NCBI GenBank assembly: GCA_019614645.1
Contig: JABWDB010000001.1
Coordinates: 18,455,501 to 18,519,500 of the forward strand
Direction: 5' to 3'
Origin: Stratiolaelaps scimitus
Taxonomy: Eukaryota > Arthropoda > Arachnida > Mesostigmata > Laelapidae
Length of the DNA stretch: 64,000 nucleotides
Program-made: the position numbers and the translations under genes
The notes under the pieces: model-generated
The model's database searches: none
Told to the model about the DNA's origin: nothing
Seen by the model: only the letters and a program-made list of their open reading frames with translations
Part shown: positions 48,003 through 60,952 of the stretch, in pieces
Position numbering within the stretch: the first letter of the stretch is position 1
How the letters are laid out: each line of letters starts with the position of its first letter

Positions 48003-48130
48003 GCGCGGTGGCCACGACGGCTAAGTCTCTCGCCCCAAAAAGCCCGAGACCACAGGTTCGAGTCCCACGGCGTATCATATAAGAGAACGTAATTATTGTG
48101 AAAATGCAGTTCCTTCACTAAACCAAGAAA
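48003..48130 (+). mobile_element. tRNA-derived SINE, near-complete diverged copy
   Basis: The head has ACGGCTAAGTCTCT (box A region) and CACAGGTTCGAGTCCC (box B). Then come CATATAAGAG and a tail TGTGAAAATGCAGTTCC..CACTAAACCAAGAAA, which aligns with the tails at 12.55 and 34.5 kb. The T-stem has lost pairing on its 3' side, so this is an old copy rather than a functional tRNA gene. Confidence 0.7.
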
Positions 48131-49089
48131 TCATTACCAGCTAGGCACCTCGTAAACGCTAGCCTATTTTGTATCAATTGCTCAATCAAGCAGTAACACA
48201 AGGAAAACGAATTTACACATTCCGTACAAGCTACACACCATAATCACTTCGCATTCTCGTTGACAACCCCATGTGACGAGTCGGCAAGTGAATGAGTGAA
48301 ACCTCATTTCCTCACACCTCACAAACACTTTTTATATATTGTATATTCCACAACACTCCTGGTAGGCCAGCCTCCTTTCTTCGTCGGTTGTGACCAATCT
48401 CAAGATACTTCTATCTGCGCGCTCACCTCTCTACCAGCTCAGCTAGTCTTCATCTGCCGACCGGTGCCGTGCTAAAGGCGAACATCATCAACGCCATCAT
48501 CTGCAACACCTCGCCAACTAGTTACCTCCAGCTAAAGTCAACGACGGCTGAAACACGATGAAGCACTCGGCGACGACGAATAACTATAATCACGTCCGCG
48601 AGTCATATCAACACACAACCATCTGATATGAATATGAACGGAGTAAAGAGGATGGAGTGGAATATATATATATATATATGTGTGTGTGTGTATATAGAAG
48701 AAAAATGAGAAATCAACGACGGCAAATAAACAGAAGACGCAGGACCGACCTCCCAAGCGGTGGTCGGCGGTTGGCGACCAACGTGTAGACACACTGATTT
48801 GACTGAATCGCCGGCTCGCAGCTCAGATTCGATGGATGAATGGACGACTGACTGACGACTGCCTTCTGTTTCTGACTGTTCATTATTCGCCCGCACACCG
48901 ACACAGCCCGCTCTTTTAACTCTCTCTCTCTCTCTCTCCTGCTCCTCCTCCTCGCTGGCTTCCAGCCCCGCTTCTAGCCTATGTAATATACTATTACCAT
49001 TTACCAATAACTTCTACTCGTATAATAGTCATAGCAATGGTACCACTACGACGACCACCATCATCACCACCATCACTGCGACGATTTCG
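48131..49089. other. noncoding stretch
   Basis: (AT)n/(GT)n at 48662-48694 and (CT)n at 48920-48938. Frames across them are artefacts. Confidence 0.4.
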
Positions 49090-49151
49090 ATGACACTCAT
49101 ACTACACCGCCGCCACTTTGACGGTATCAAGCTCGCTTCTTCAGTGCTAAG
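49090..49151 (+). CDS. candidate first coding exon ending in a perfect donor
   Basis: An ATG at 49090 opens MTLILHRRHFDGIKLASSVL and reaches CTAAG|GTAAGT at 49151/49152, a full-consensus donor, inside a GC-rich island. The reverse complement of the same site reads as a CTTACCTTAG acceptor for a minus-strand frame (49029-49301), so strand is uncertain. No downstream exon was linked. Confidence 0.22.
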
Positions 49152-50588
49152 GTAAGTCCAGCCGGGAGACGTCAACGACGTGTTCGATGCACAGTCAGTC
49201 AGACCGACGAGAAAGAGAGATGAAGCGATATCTAGTCGATGCTGCTGCTGCTGTTGCCGCGGCTTCGATACCCCGACTCTCGATACCTTCTTTGCATTCA
49301 TTTTACTTGCTTTCTAGATGCTGCTGCAACTGCATCTATTGCCGCCGCCGCCGCTGCGTCTTATATGTGACAACCCTTATTCGTTGCGGCGGCGGCGGCG
49401 GCGGCGGCCGACGCTACCATCTCCCGCTGTAGAGTCGACGAGTTTGAAGGCTTTGATGGCTCGCCGACTAGCTTCATAGGCGCATAGTCATCGACCCCCT
49501 CGAGAAAACATCGAATTGTCTGTCTGTCTGACTGACTGACACTCCTTATAGTTGTCTTGTGCCGGTTTGTGGTCGGCGGCCGCTCGTCGATCGGTTAGTT
49601 TGCAGCTAGCTCATATCAAATCGGCGGCAGCTGCCGTTGCTGCTAATGCTAAGGGTAAACAATAAATTACTACATAGAATTGTCCCCTCGTGCCACCGCC
49701 GTCCTTCTAGCAGGTGCCTCCGCCGCCGCCGCCGCCTCTGCCGCTATTCGCTGGCGGCCAACGGAGCCACTCCGCGGTTCGTCAGTCTCGCGGATACCGC
49801 GCGTTCGGCGCAAGCCGCCAATTTGAGCAAAATTTCTTTCAGCATCGTCGGCAGCACTGATCATACTAGCTCAGTTCTAGCACTCTCATTTTTTCTGCGC
49901 CGATGAAGCGTCTGCTAACCACATTAGCCAATGAATGCCTTCTTCTTGCTCGCTGGGGCTGACCTAGCTGTACCTCTTTTTCGAGGAGGTATTGCGCTTT
50001 GCAAGAGATAGATCGAGAGAGAGAGATAGCGACGCTTTTGTGTATTCCCTGTGTCCATCGTTTCGGATCGTGTGTATTTGTTGTACTTCACACAGACGCA
50101 CACACACATATGCACATGAAATATATAATAGTTAAAGCGTGCGGCCACACCGAATCTCGCCGATGGCGGTCGCGACGGCGGTGCCGCCACTTTAGCTTCG
50201 ATAGAAACTCGACAGAAAGATTCGAGCGGGAAGGAGGCGGGTTTGGGGGTCGATCAGAAATGAAAATAATACGCTAGTCGGCTATGACAGTAATGGCGCC
50301 ATGATCTGTGTGTCTCGCAGTCGTTGTCCGACAGCTGGCGGCAGGCAGTGGTCGTGGCAGTTCGAAAAGGTGGAAAGTCGCACTTTCAGAGCACCACGAG
50401 AGAAGCGTCGACGGATAATGTAGCGTTGTCCTCGATGATTGCTGATAATAGTTAGTTAGTTCGTTAGACAGACAGACAGCCAGCTGGCGTGCATCCGCTT
50501 GTTGCGGATCAGCAGACTGTGTGTATGTTGCTGTTGCGGTCAGCAATATTGCGCGATACTTTAACAGTGAATACTTGGAAACCACTCG
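49152..50588. other. GC-rich island with many repeat-driven frames
   Basis: GCT/GCC runs near 49241-49260 and 49340-49360, (GGC)n at 49386-49409, GCC-type runs at 49718-49737, (CA)n near 50091-50109. A 126-codon minus-strand frame (50274-50654) has fair composition but starts at TTG and lacks splice support. The stretch looks like promoter/5' UTR sequence. Confidence 0.25.
49386..49409. repeat. (GGC)n run
   Basis: A GGC run in the 48.9-50.4 kb GC-rich island. Confidence 0.9.
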
Positions 50589-50774
50589 ATGGTAGCAGAT
50601 GTTAGCACAGAGAGGAGATCCCGCTACGAGGCAATGATTTTCCGACTTGACCAAAAGGGCACAACCGAATGGAGCATATGTGAACGTATATGTCCATGTA
50701 AGAATATCGGATCCAGGCCGAAGCTAGAACCGATCCCGAATTTTCGGGCTGCGGAAACAGAGAATCGGAGGTGA
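50589..50774 (+). CDS. ATG-started ORF, unknown product
   Basis: A 61-residue frame begins MVADVSTERRSRYEAMIF and has a CERICPC motif. A GTAAGA donor at 50699 could end an exon right after this motif. The start context is weak (T at -3, G at +4). It lies at the right edge of the 49-50.6 kb GC-rich island, where a 5' exon would be expected. Confidence 0.2.
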   Translation: MVADVSTERRSRYEAMIFRLDQKGTTEWSICERICPCKNIGSRPKLEPIPNFRAAETENRR

Positions 50775-50779
50775 TGCGG

Positions 50780-52490
50780 AACCGCGCCACCGTCAACGTA
50801 GAAATCGTCATACTGAGAACCAGCAGTCGTCAGCCGCTTGCATTGGGAAAGCTGGAAGAAAGGCCATCGTACTATTGACCAACGTATTGAGTGACTCAGC
50901 TAGCAGCTGACCTCCGCGCGACGACGCGGGGTTTAGCCGACACCATTCCTATGATTAGTACCTGTACAGATTTTGGATAGAAAACCATTGAGGCATTGCA
51001 CCACCCACGCACAATTCCCTCCAGGTCAAGAGGGAACTTGAAATGCTTGTTAAAATGATTTATCCTGAAAAAATGTCTACCATGTGCTCACGCCCATTTA
51101 TAGCAGATGTACACCTTGTTTTTTCCTATAGAATGATGTTGTATTCATTAGAATATAGTATGTTTAAAAAAAGAAATCTCAAAACACGTCCCATAAATAC
51201 CCACTCCTCATATTATACCTGTGGAGCTTACCTCTGTCTCCAGTTTCGAAGAAGGATGAGCACCCATAGCAAATAAAAGTATTGCTCGCCATTGTATTAC
51301 ATACGATAACAAGACAAAAAACCACGCGATTCAATAACGCGAACGTAGATAAAGACCATCTACTCCAAATTTATGTAAGATTATATTTGCTCACATGTTA
51401 TGTCCAATACCGGAGCAGATTATTGGACAGTGTTATTATTTATTAAATTTAAGCTGGACCATGTTTGTGTCCCGAGGCAACGTCTCAATATGCGGACTCC
51501 AGTCCATCATACAGCTCCTTCGTGGTGCGGTCGTCTGTCGACACAATAGTAGCTCAGCACTGTGTAATCATATTGATTCAATTCTCGCTGCAGCCTGTCT
51601 CATTTGAGGCAAGAAAAATTGATTCCTACTACAACGATTCCACCACTGCTACCAGTGCTACTAAATTCAACTTGCGCAATAACAAGTATTTTTGCTTGTG
51701 TTCGATGTGTGTGTGTGAGGAGCCTGAACAAACAACGCTTGGCTAACCATGATTGCGGCAATTGGAGCTCGCCACCCTATCGATGAGTTCCCTGACGGAG
51801 GATGAGGCCGAGAAGCCACTAAGCTGCCACTATCCTTCAGATAGCTAGCAACGAGCCATCGCAAATAGACGCCCAGACCGGCGGCAGGGGCAGAGCTGCC
51901 ATCTGTACTATCGATCGATAGAGTTGAATAACACATACACACACCCGTGTCAGTCACAACGTGTAAGAAGGAATCTATTGGGTGCTGGATAGTTTTCGAC
52001 GGTGGCCAAGTGTGACTTTTTTTCGTACCCTTCAACGATTGAATATGTCCGATACTAGCCGTCTCTTCCTGCCTACACACAGTGTAGATACATCAGGATC
52101 GTCTCACGCGCATCCTCCACCCCCCATGCCCAATATCGCCCGGTTGCTCGCCACCATTACATATGAGCACCTTTTAGTTTTCAGCTGAAAAATGAACACA
52201 GGGAGCCACCCGGCCATCATCATCATCATTGGATGGCTTTGTCGAACGACACTACCGGGAGCGGACATTTTTCCTCTGCACACACAAGAGAATAGAGCTA
52301 ACGCGACACCAAGCGACGCACAATACTACCACCATCAAGCTAATATTATAATAAATTGAGCCGGGCGCGAAACCCACGTCACGTCATTCGGTAGGGCGAC
52401 TGATTACCTCGAACAGCCGAAGGCCTCATACATCCGGTATAATTTTTGCTTTGCTGATACAATTTTCGACGATTTTCAATTTGGTCCACA
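50780..52490. other. noncoding stretch
   Basis: Mixed composition with only short frames on both strands (for example minus strand 51667-52080). No supported gene. Confidence 0.35.
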
Positions 52491-52491
52491 G

Positions 52492-52700
52492 TGAACGAGC
52501 AAAAAAAAAAGCCGGCCACGACAGGCGAGGCAACGAGAAATTCGCCTGTCGACTGCACTCGGATGCTAGCTGGGCCGCCTCCGACAAGACGCCACCGTGA
52601 GGGGGAATACGCCCCTCTGTGGCGCACAGCGCGCGAAATCATGCCCGGCGAAACTATAGACTTGCAAGGGACAACTAGCCAAAGGAATACTACACTATGA
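52492..52700 (+). CDS. candidate terminal exon, unknown product
   Basis: A good acceptor (GATTTTCAATTTGGTCCACAG, ending at 52491) leads into a frame of about 69 codons ending in TGA. It begins NEQKKKPATTGEATRNSP and later reads REGEYAPLWRTAREIMPGE. A ten-A run encodes the lysines. A minus-strand frame (52379-52642) is also open. No poly(A) signal lies within the first 300 bases downstream; AATAAA occurs at about 53036-53041. No family recognised. Confidence 0.25.
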
Positions 52701-55579
52701 AACTTGATGAAGGCATGGCTTTAAGAAAGGAGAGTCAAAGGAGGAGAAAGAGCAAGAAAAACAGCTGTTAAAGAAAAAAAATACCTGCTTCTTGAAAAAG
52801 TGCTGGATGGTTGCTGGTGGTGTCCTTGATTTTCGAATGGCGACACATACAGAGAAGTTGCTCAATACGTCATTTTTGTGTGATCTTGGCTGACCATTTC
52901 GTTTGACCACAGAGGGTTTTAGATTGAGCCAGCATTTTTTTTTGTGGAGATTGCTATTTTTCACCGCCTTTACAGACTCAATGAACAGGTGGATAAACAG
53001 TATACACACGCATGACTTAGACGCAAGGAACTTCTAATAAACAAATAATTTGTTTCAAATGTTAATACATACAACCAGCAGGCAGTAGGCTGGTCATCAA
53101 CTGTAAGCAGGGTATCCTATTAGTTGGATATGTTCCTTAAAATGTTGAAAACGTTCCTTGATTATTCGTGACCAAATGGTATAGCCAAGATCTGTGATAT
53201 GCTTTTTTCAGCAGACATATGAGAATGCCACCTGATTGATGGGACGATGTGGTTCACTGATTCTTGCCATGGGCCCTAATAATAGTATATAAGATGATCG
53301 TTTTGAAGTTCGCTCTACTTGATTTGAGGATCGGAAAGGTATCCTGGCTGTGCTGGTCAACAAAATAAACATTGAGTTATTAGGGACGATGTTGATGTCA
53401 AGCCGTAGATGAGGTTGTAGTAGTGGAGGAGTGGTCCCTTGTCGGACGCCTCAACGGATCCCGTATCCACGATACTGGACGGCCCTGTATTCGTGGTGTG
53501 GAGTGATGCGGTGGGGACCCTTTTAAATGTACGCAAGCTGGTATGAAGGGTATGCCAACTGATTGAAAAACTGCGAGTGTGAGGACAATCTACAGAAAGG
53601 GCTCAGGAACCTCGTGGATCGTTACATGGTCCTATTGGACGAGCTCAAATTCAAGTTTCAAATAGCGCGCCCATTACTGAATCGCAATCGGTTTGAGCAT
53701 TCGATCGAAAATGTTCAGAGGTTTGTCTATACGCATGTGGATTACTATTGACGTACATCTGTGACCTTAGGTACGTTCACTCTAGCGATCCCATGACTAT
53801 TCGAGTAGAGTCATATGGTTGGCGAGCCAGCTGCCATAGTCGGGCTGTTACTACCAGACAGGAGAGATTCTGCCGTTACTATTACTCAAGGCCAATTCAC
53901 ACCACTTCGTACAGGGACGGCCCTGCGTATCTGCGGTTATACTTTTTACTTGGTGATGTGATTTAATACAGCCAGTAGTTGTTATACTTGGATACATAAT
54001 ATCAATTTATGCACGCCAAATGTCTTATAGGGTACTAAAAATGTGGCTGTACTGATCTAGATCAAGAGATGCAGGCAATCGTCAGAGCAGCCAGGCAGAG
54101 CACACAGACAAGAGCAACAGTATTTTCAATTATTAAAATTCAACCTTTGGACCAAATAATAAAGATATATAGCAAGGCGTACAATATCACCTTCATCTCC
54201 CAACGGTTCGTAATTCATTCGTCGGGTTCTTGTTCCTCAGATAAAGGTCATCTCGGTATCATCGACACTTTGTTCAGGGAAACACCACTGACCTCAAGCA
54301 CACGTAAGAGCCATATCGAAGGTCACCAAGGACGTACGCTACCCTTTATTGTTTACCGTTGCATCAGCCAATGGATGATCAGAATGTGCCTTTCTCGTAT
54401 TGACAATGTCGAGGTGCGGCTCTAATCCGCGAGCGATGAAGGAAAATGGTGCAGTTTAATTAGGACAAATCCAGTGTAGCCATCGATTGCAGTTGATTTC
54501 TATCTGTCGCTCAATTCAACTTGCTACAAGTTAGCTATAGTGGCATGCAATAGGTTAGCGATAAGCGCTCCGAGGATATTTACGAAGACACTCTACAATG
54601 TGCTCATGATCATCATCGACAATGCAAAAGTGCTCATTCTTCCATAGCGTTGAAATGAATTAATTAACGCACGTATGAGGGGTGATTAAAGGAAAAAATA
54701 ACGAACCCGTTCACCAATGTATGCATCAGAGTAGGAGTAACTACCATTCGATGACTTATTCATGGCAACGACTGGCTTGAAAGCATATCAATGGATGTAT
54801 CTTATCCGCGCTTTTTTCCTTACAATGAAATCGTTCCCCATGTAACAGCCTTATTCAGAACCGTATACGTTCATCTTCGATGATTAGTGAACGCGGTCGA
54901 ACATTGAGACAGCGCAGGATGGTCATGAGTATGCGTTTTAACCTCTGCTCATTATTGCGACCTTAACCAGTGCGAGAGTAGAGAGATCGAATCGATGCGA
55001 TAGATTACGCAATTCCCTGTCCTGAAAATCCCGAAGTTTAGGAATAACAAGCAGCAGACGCCGCTAAGAGGATGACACACTCGTGTACTGCCCAAAACGG
55101 AGAGAGAGAAAGAGAGAACATTCTGTCCAATAGCAACAATGATATAGTAGTAGCAACAAAACAACAAGTTGTTGCTCAAGCGGTACCATTACGACTGGTC
55201 GCATTCACTCACTCAAGCAGCCAGAGGCAGCCAGTCAGCTAGCAACAACAACAACACTGACAAGTGAAGGTCCGGAGATCTGAGTGCGTGGGGGTGTTGA
55301 ATGAGTGGGCACAAATCAAGCCCGACGTGAGTTATGTTCGTTCTATTGAACGGGTTCGCGGCTAATGGATCGTACGATGCGATAACGGTCGCCGAACACG
55401 CACCTCTCTTTTAGATAATAGCTGCAAGCACGGCTTTGACGTAGCCGTGTTCCAGAGACGACAAATTTAATTTGATCCTATTGAGCGAAGTGAGAATACT
55501 CCGGCAATGAATGATTCCGTCAACGAGTTGATAAACGGTATCAGCTGTAATATGTATATATATATATATATATATGCTT

Positions 55580-55629
55580 CTTATAATATATATCGGAGCT
55601 ATCGCAGATATATATCTATATATTATAAG
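55580..55629. repeat. inverted repeat beside an (AT)n tract
   Basis: CTTATAATATATA (55580-55592) and TATATATTATAAG (55617-55629) are perfect inverted copies around a 24-base unique loop. An (AT)n run lies just upstream at about 55553-55575. Confidence 0.5.
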
Positions 55630-57591
55630 GTAACTCGCGTTGAACCGTTGTTGATCCACAGTTGTACTGCCGTTTAAATGAATACTATTGCAGCCACGCG
55701 CACCACGTTATAGGCGATAACGACAGCGGCAGCAGCAGTAGCAGCAGAAAAACGGTGGCACTTATACATCGCTACTATTCGCAAATGTTCGTATAAAAAG
55801 TGGCCATCTGATGTTGTACTAGCGGTGAACCTAAATCGGAGAGCTAATGGGGGAAGGTATCTATAGGGATATTGCATAATCATTGGCGATTTACCGAGAG
55901 GCGAAGCCGAGAATTTGTCATTCGTGGATGCGTGCTTTGTCTCCATCAATTCGCCACCTAATGACACGAAGGAGCAAATCAAAAGTGCACCCTCCGTAGC
56001 TGTCGTCGATCTGTACGTGTGCAGCTTTTTTGACATCCCGGTGAGCATTTGAACGGTAGGATCAATATTCCATTACCTCCTGTATAGGTTGTTGAGATCG
56101 AACTATTTAAGTGTTCGTCCTCAATGTCTTGGTAAAAAATAACTTGGTAATAAAACCACTCTGTTATTGCCGTCCTAAGGGAGTGCCCGCTATAGTAACT
56201 TTCGTGCGCCTTCCTTATGGATACAATAGACTCGTTCAATTTCGTTTACGGGACACATGTGTCGATGAGCGCTATTGTTACATATTTATACATATTTACT
56301 GGCTGGTCACGTTCCGTGTGTAATAAATGCGATAAGGCACCGAGTCAGTATATCCATTACTGCTAGTTCTACTACTAATACTGTTATTACAGATACTACT
56401 ACTTCTATGATTCGCGTGATTGACATATGCATAAATATGCTGACTGTTATAGCCCAGTGGTACTTTGTTTTATCTAGTTGGATGGGAGTTCGTAGTCTGA
56501 CCAGCACGTTCTCCGTGGCACGAAATTATTGATAACAGGATGACTCTGTTGTGTCTGGCTTCTATTGCTGTAATTTTTATCATTATTAACAATTACAAAA
56601 TGTATGCGTTGAAAATACACACTGAGATACGACAACTAATTTGGTGGGGGCTATATTTGCTATTAGCTAGCCATGGTAGTTGCAACGAACTTCGACAATT
56701 AATTTCGTAATATATATATATATATATATATTACACAACGCTGAAAGCCGAGAGGGGGTTGAGTTGAGTTAACTTTCTTCCCAGCCGCCTTCAGTATACT
56801 CACTTAATATTCTTAAGGAAGGTAGTAATCATGTGGTGAATTCAATTGGTCTCTTTTCATTGTTAACTGAATTAGTGACTGGCCTATATCACCAGGACAA
56901 CCGGTACACTCAGGTAAACTAGGTGAGTATGACGAGCGTCGAGCCAGCAATCCCCAACCTATTCAGCCAGAAAAAAGTAAAAAATAAACAGCTGAGCTAA
57001 CAACAGGTAAGTGAAATGCCCAATTTGTCCATACGTTGCTGGATGTGAACCGTGTCAGAACATTCGTCAGTGTTGTAGCTATGATAGATGCAAGAAATAG
57101 CGTTTGGGAAGAGCTGGTTGCTATTGACAATAGTCCACCGTATGAACATCAATATGGGGCGACCAACTGAGCATTTCTCAAGTGTATTTTACATCATAAG
57201 TTCTGCAAATTCTGTTTTTGAGACGTCCTTTATCGATCTAAATGCCTCTTTGGACACGGTTGCCACGGCGATACACAAGCATCGCGTTGACAAAAATAAG
57301 TGAAAGATCAGGAAAGATTCTCATTAACCAGTTTAGAAATCAAAATGACGCTTCAAATTACTACAACTATATAGAGCGTACAATCCCACTGACAGGATCG
57401 CTTACTTCTAGAGCGAGATGATTCCTATCCCAGAAACGAACGGATTGGAGTCGTCATGCGATCAAGCCTAATGGATACCCGTGCCGATGACACCACACCA
57501 ACAAGATACGACGATATAAGATCTAAGGTCTCTGAGCTTGTTCGATACGGTGTTACGCTGCTCTGATCCGTCTACCTAGGACAATCTATCC

Positions 57592-57594
<3 letters not shown>

Positions 57595-57622
<28 letters not shown>
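57595..57622. repeat. (AT)n microsatellite
   Basis: A pure AT run upstream of the plus-strand open frames at 57.7-58.2 kb. Confidence 0.95.
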
Positions 57623-57625
<3 letters not shown>

Positions 57626-57917
57626 AGAAGTCCCTGAAGAGTGAGAGTCATTTCCGTCTGCAGCCTTGTTCTTTAGACTCGCGTAGGCAAATGCTTTGAG
57701 TCCGCTGTGATCTCCACCTGTACCAGTAAACCCTTAATGATGCATCTCTTGCGCAACGCAATGTTGCCCATCAACCATAATAAATCTACTAAGGCCGAGT
57801 TTTCGCAAGCTGAAATCTCCTCCATCTCGATTAGACAACATTTCGGTTCTACAAAATTGCGCCGAACATCGCTCCTTATGACGGCCGGCAGTTTGACGTC
57901 AGTGACGGCACACGTTT

Positions 57918-58220
57918 ATGGAGTTTGGTGTAGCTCTGCTGCCGCACCGCCGGCTGTTGTTAGTTTTTGTGGATTCGGCTGGCGCCGATCTGCATGCAGC
58001 GCATTCAGAACGTGAGTTGCTGAAACCAGTGTCGAGGAATGTGCTTTATGCGGGGGCCGTGCGTCCAGGGGCACTGAGTCCCGTGTACCATGCCTGGCCG
58101 TTGGTAGATCTAATTGAGTTTCCCAGATGTTGGATTGTGCATTTTCGCCATGTGGATCGATCCCAATGCAATGCCTTTATCGTACCGGCTAATTGCCTAA
58201 GACAACACATCCACCTTTAA
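57918..58220 (+). CDS. ATG-started 100-residue ORF, unknown product
   Basis: An ATG at 57918 opens 100 codons with balanced composition. The N-terminus (MEFGVALLPHRRLLLVFVDS) is hydrophobic after two arginines and could be a signal or anchor. An overlapping frame (57707-58015, ATGs from 57737) is also open and would end at the GTGAGT donor at 58011. The two readings exclude each other over 57918-58015. No family is recognised. Confidence 0.28.
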   Translation: MEFGVALLPHRRLLLVFVDSAGADLHAAHSERELLKPVSRNVLYAGAVRPGALSPVYHAWPLVDLIEFPRCWIVHFRHVDRSQCNAFIVPANCLRQHIHL

Positions 58221-58442
58221 GTTGGGGCTACTTTCTCTCACGAGAACAATGCTTGCATGCCGGTATAACCAGCATGAATTTCGCGTTAAAGTTGACCGTA
58301 ATGAAGTTATTATGCAGATTTGATTTGTGAGTTTTGTTCGTGGTACCCCTCATCTGACCGTGTGCTTTCTTAGCTAGTTCTTAAGGTAGCTCCACTGATT
58401 TGCTAATAATAATCTAAATTAACTGAATAACATGTCCCCTAG

Positions 58443-58745
58443 TTGGGCAAGCTGGTCATTCGCGGCCGTTTCAGAAACAAAACCGCAGTGATCCAAGAGT
58501 GCTTCTCCGGTGGATATCAAATATGCTTCTCATGTATGCTGTATAATTACATGCAGGCGGGTAATACCACCTCTTTTTCGAATATGAAGCAACAAATTCC
58601 ATTGAATAAAAAAGGTACTATTGTAAAAAAAAATCGTCCAGTTCGCCTACCATCAAAGCTTCGTCTCTTCCGCGCAACAGACATCTCATCGACGAGGCCC
58701 CGTTGTTCTCTCCCGCCTCCTCTCTCTCTCTCTGATATTCATTAA
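58443..58745 (+). CDS. candidate exon, unknown product
   Basis: An acceptor (AACATGTCCCCTAG, ending at 58442) opens a 100-codon frame starting LGKLVIRGRFRNKTAVIQEC. A GTAATA donor-like site at 58561 would give a shorter exon of about 39 codons, before the frame runs into A-rich and CT-rich sequence. It lies about 220 bases after the preceding candidate on the same strand. No domain recognised. Confidence 0.22.
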   Translation: MGKLVIRGRFRNKTAVIQECFSGGYQICFSCMLYNYMQAGNTTSFSNMKQQIPLNKKGTIVKKNRPVRLPSKLRLFRATDISSTRPRCSLPPPLSLSDIH

Positions 58746-60160
58746 CTCTTAATTATTGGGCTTGCTATGGCAAGCCACCTTTACGTAACCCTGCAATTAA
58801 AGCTACAAGGTAGTTCAGAGAACAAGCGCTCAACAACCACTCGCCGCACGGGGAGTATATAGCCAAGCGAGACTACCTAATCTCGCTATTTTGCGTTGGT
58901 CAGAACGCAGTTTATCACGCATTTCAATCAACTCTGCGAGAATCAAGGGTGTTGAAGTTACTAGTTTCAAAAAATGTTTCCCAGATATGTCTTCTACACG
59001 ATCGCGTACGTTACGACCAAAACGAAAATCATATAAGTGGCATGTTATATAGCCACATTTTAGATATCAAACGTTTACAAATATCGAGAAGATTTCTCCC
59101 TTTTCTGGCTCTCCGGTTTGCTCGTTTATTGCAAAATTCAATTGGTCCTCAGTAGTACTGATCTTTATCCTTCCTCTTGTTTACCCTTCAAGTGTCTATA
59201 TTCTCGAGTGCACAACATATGGCTGTGTGCAAACGCATATCGAGAACACTAAAGGTTGATGTTGCCTGCAGAAGTTTATCTAATCAAATCTACTCCACGT
59301 TTATACGCTAGTACATCCAGTACAAGAACTAAGATTGTGATGCTTCATGTTGATTACACAACAATCTCTGGACTCCATGAGTTGTTAATCAGCGGAAAAA
59401 GTCCGATATCAGAGACAAACAAACAGATGAGCCGCAATGCTCACGAATTTCCCATAGCCATGATGTTAATACAATATAAGTTTAGCGTTGCTGTTCGAAG
59501 CCCGCCAGCTTTTCGCCGTACCTTTGGCTGTGCTTTTTCATGACCAAATGACTAATTAGCTTTTTTTTTTGCTGATCCACAGCTGTCCTTCCTTGTATGA
59601 CAGGGCTTCGTACCACTGCGCGGTATTGCTTAAGGACCTGTCATGGGGAGTGGGGTCTCATGCAATGGCAATTATAGTGTTGGCTAGGAGCAGGGATTAT
59701 TCATTGATTTTTTTTTCCTTATTTTGTTGGCCTTATCCGGGTGGTCAGTCTTGTCAGCTTGGACCTATCAGCCCTGTTCCCAACCGACCTGCATGACGGC
59801 TGGGCAATGCTAACCATATAAGAGATATCGCAGTGTTGAACCTTCGATGGCAAATCGTCGCGCTGTTCCTGCTTTCCATGAACTGCATCCAATAACCAAT
59901 TACTGCATTTTTCTTTTAATTCGAAAACTATTTTATATTTATATACCTGAATAAAACTCAAGGGGAGTCTCGAAAGTTGCGTGTTGTTTGTCTAATATCA
60001 AACGTCTCGTCGAAACCCTTTGCAGTTAATGCTATCTTTCTCAGCTGATTGACGTCCACCCTTCGATATTGAAGCTTTCGGTATCTCGGCAGTCGAAATA
60101 AATCTGAGTTCAACTCCTTTCAGAAATCTAGCAAAATCAAAATATACTAGAACTAACAGA
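58746..60160. other. AT-rich noncoding stretch
   Basis: Short frames only (for example 59256-59543 plus strand). No repeats of note before the hairpin at 60161. Confidence 0.35.
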
Positions 60161-60192
60161 AATTACTAAACTCTAACAAGAGTTTAGTAATT
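60161..60192. repeat. perfect 14-bp hairpin ending in a T run
   Basis: AATTACTAAACTCT, loop AACA, AGAGTTTAGTAATT, followed by more Ts up to TTTAG at 60196-60200. It abuts a candidate splice acceptor, so the 3' arm would be within the intron's polypyrimidine/branch region if that exon is real. Confidence 0.6.
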
Positions 60193-60200
60193 TTTTTTAG

Positions 60201-60400
60201 TACCACTACGGCAACAAATTAACGAAACGGAAACATTTGAAATACAACGGCAAGCCTCGATGGCGGCACTGGAGCTGACGCGAGACCACGCCGGTTCTTG
60301 GCACGATCCAGTGGCCAGTATCATATCGGGAGACGAGGATGAAGCATCTGTTTGCGCTCGACGAAGAAGCTACATGATACTCGCCACCGATCGCTCATAG
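60201..60400 (+). CDS. candidate last exon with poly(A) signal, unknown product
   Basis: A pyrimidine-rich acceptor (TTTTTTTTAG, ending at 60200) is followed by 66 complete codons in one frame ending in TAG (60398-60400). The peptide includes a MAALELTRDHAGSWHDP stretch and an acidic then basic end (SGDEDEASVCARRRSY), typical of a soluble C-terminal tail. AATAAA follows at 60456-60461, 56 bases past the stop. The exon begins within a codon, so an upstream exon must supply its first base. The neighbouring hairpin overlaps its acceptor region. No family recognised. Confidence 0.35.
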
Positions 60401-60952
60401 ACACCAATTATAATAATCCAGCTGACGACAATTTGACTCAATACATCGCGCCAACAATAAATGCAAGAGCTATTAAGGTCAGATCATCTGTGCATCGATA
60501 TTGAACATCGATATATGGTAAAACAACTAGATAACTATTCATCAATTGTTTGCGTTCGTCCTTGAATTCGTCGGTCTCATTAATGAATGCTGCAATGTTT
60601 ATTAAGTTTTGTATAAAACGGGACTTGCCGGACAGCCGCACGGCGAAAGTGTTCGTACGATTATAATTATGATGACGTTTCTACCCAAAGCACATACGTG
60701 CAGCAGGTATCAGATGCAGTAGGCATGATATATAAATACAACTTATGATTGTACTCACTCGCTGTCGAACATGGCCAATCTCTAGTACTACGGCGTGCAT
60801 ATACGAATCTCGATTCCAATCAAAACGAGAAGCGCCTGTACCCAGCGCGCCAGCGTCCGTCCGCGCATTTTACAGCGTGGAGCAACAACAGCAAATTAGT
60901 TACTAGCCTAACGTTGACATTAACATAACCATCTGACACATGCTTTGTCTAT
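60401..60952. other. 3' flank, AT-rich
   Basis: It holds the AATAAA at 60456-60461. Nothing else is recognised. Confidence 0.35.

Larger units (their letters stand above)
52701..57700. other. long AT-rich noncoding stretch
   Basis: (AT)n at 55553-55575, 56709-56732 and 57595-57622, and the inverted repeat at 55580-55629. A 118-codon plus-strand frame (54069-54425) and a 124-codon minus-strand frame (55674-56048) have no splice, domain or composition support that I can point to. Confidence 0.4.

Noticed and set aside
48003..48080. Functional tRNA gene
   Set aside because: Box A and B are present, but the T-stem does not pair and the acceptor stem is absent; the downstream tail identifies it as SINE-derived.
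60161..60200. Rho-independent terminator (hairpin plus T-run)
   Set aside because: The DNA is eukaryotic and the stem is AT-rich; a hairpin near a splice acceptor is a better description.
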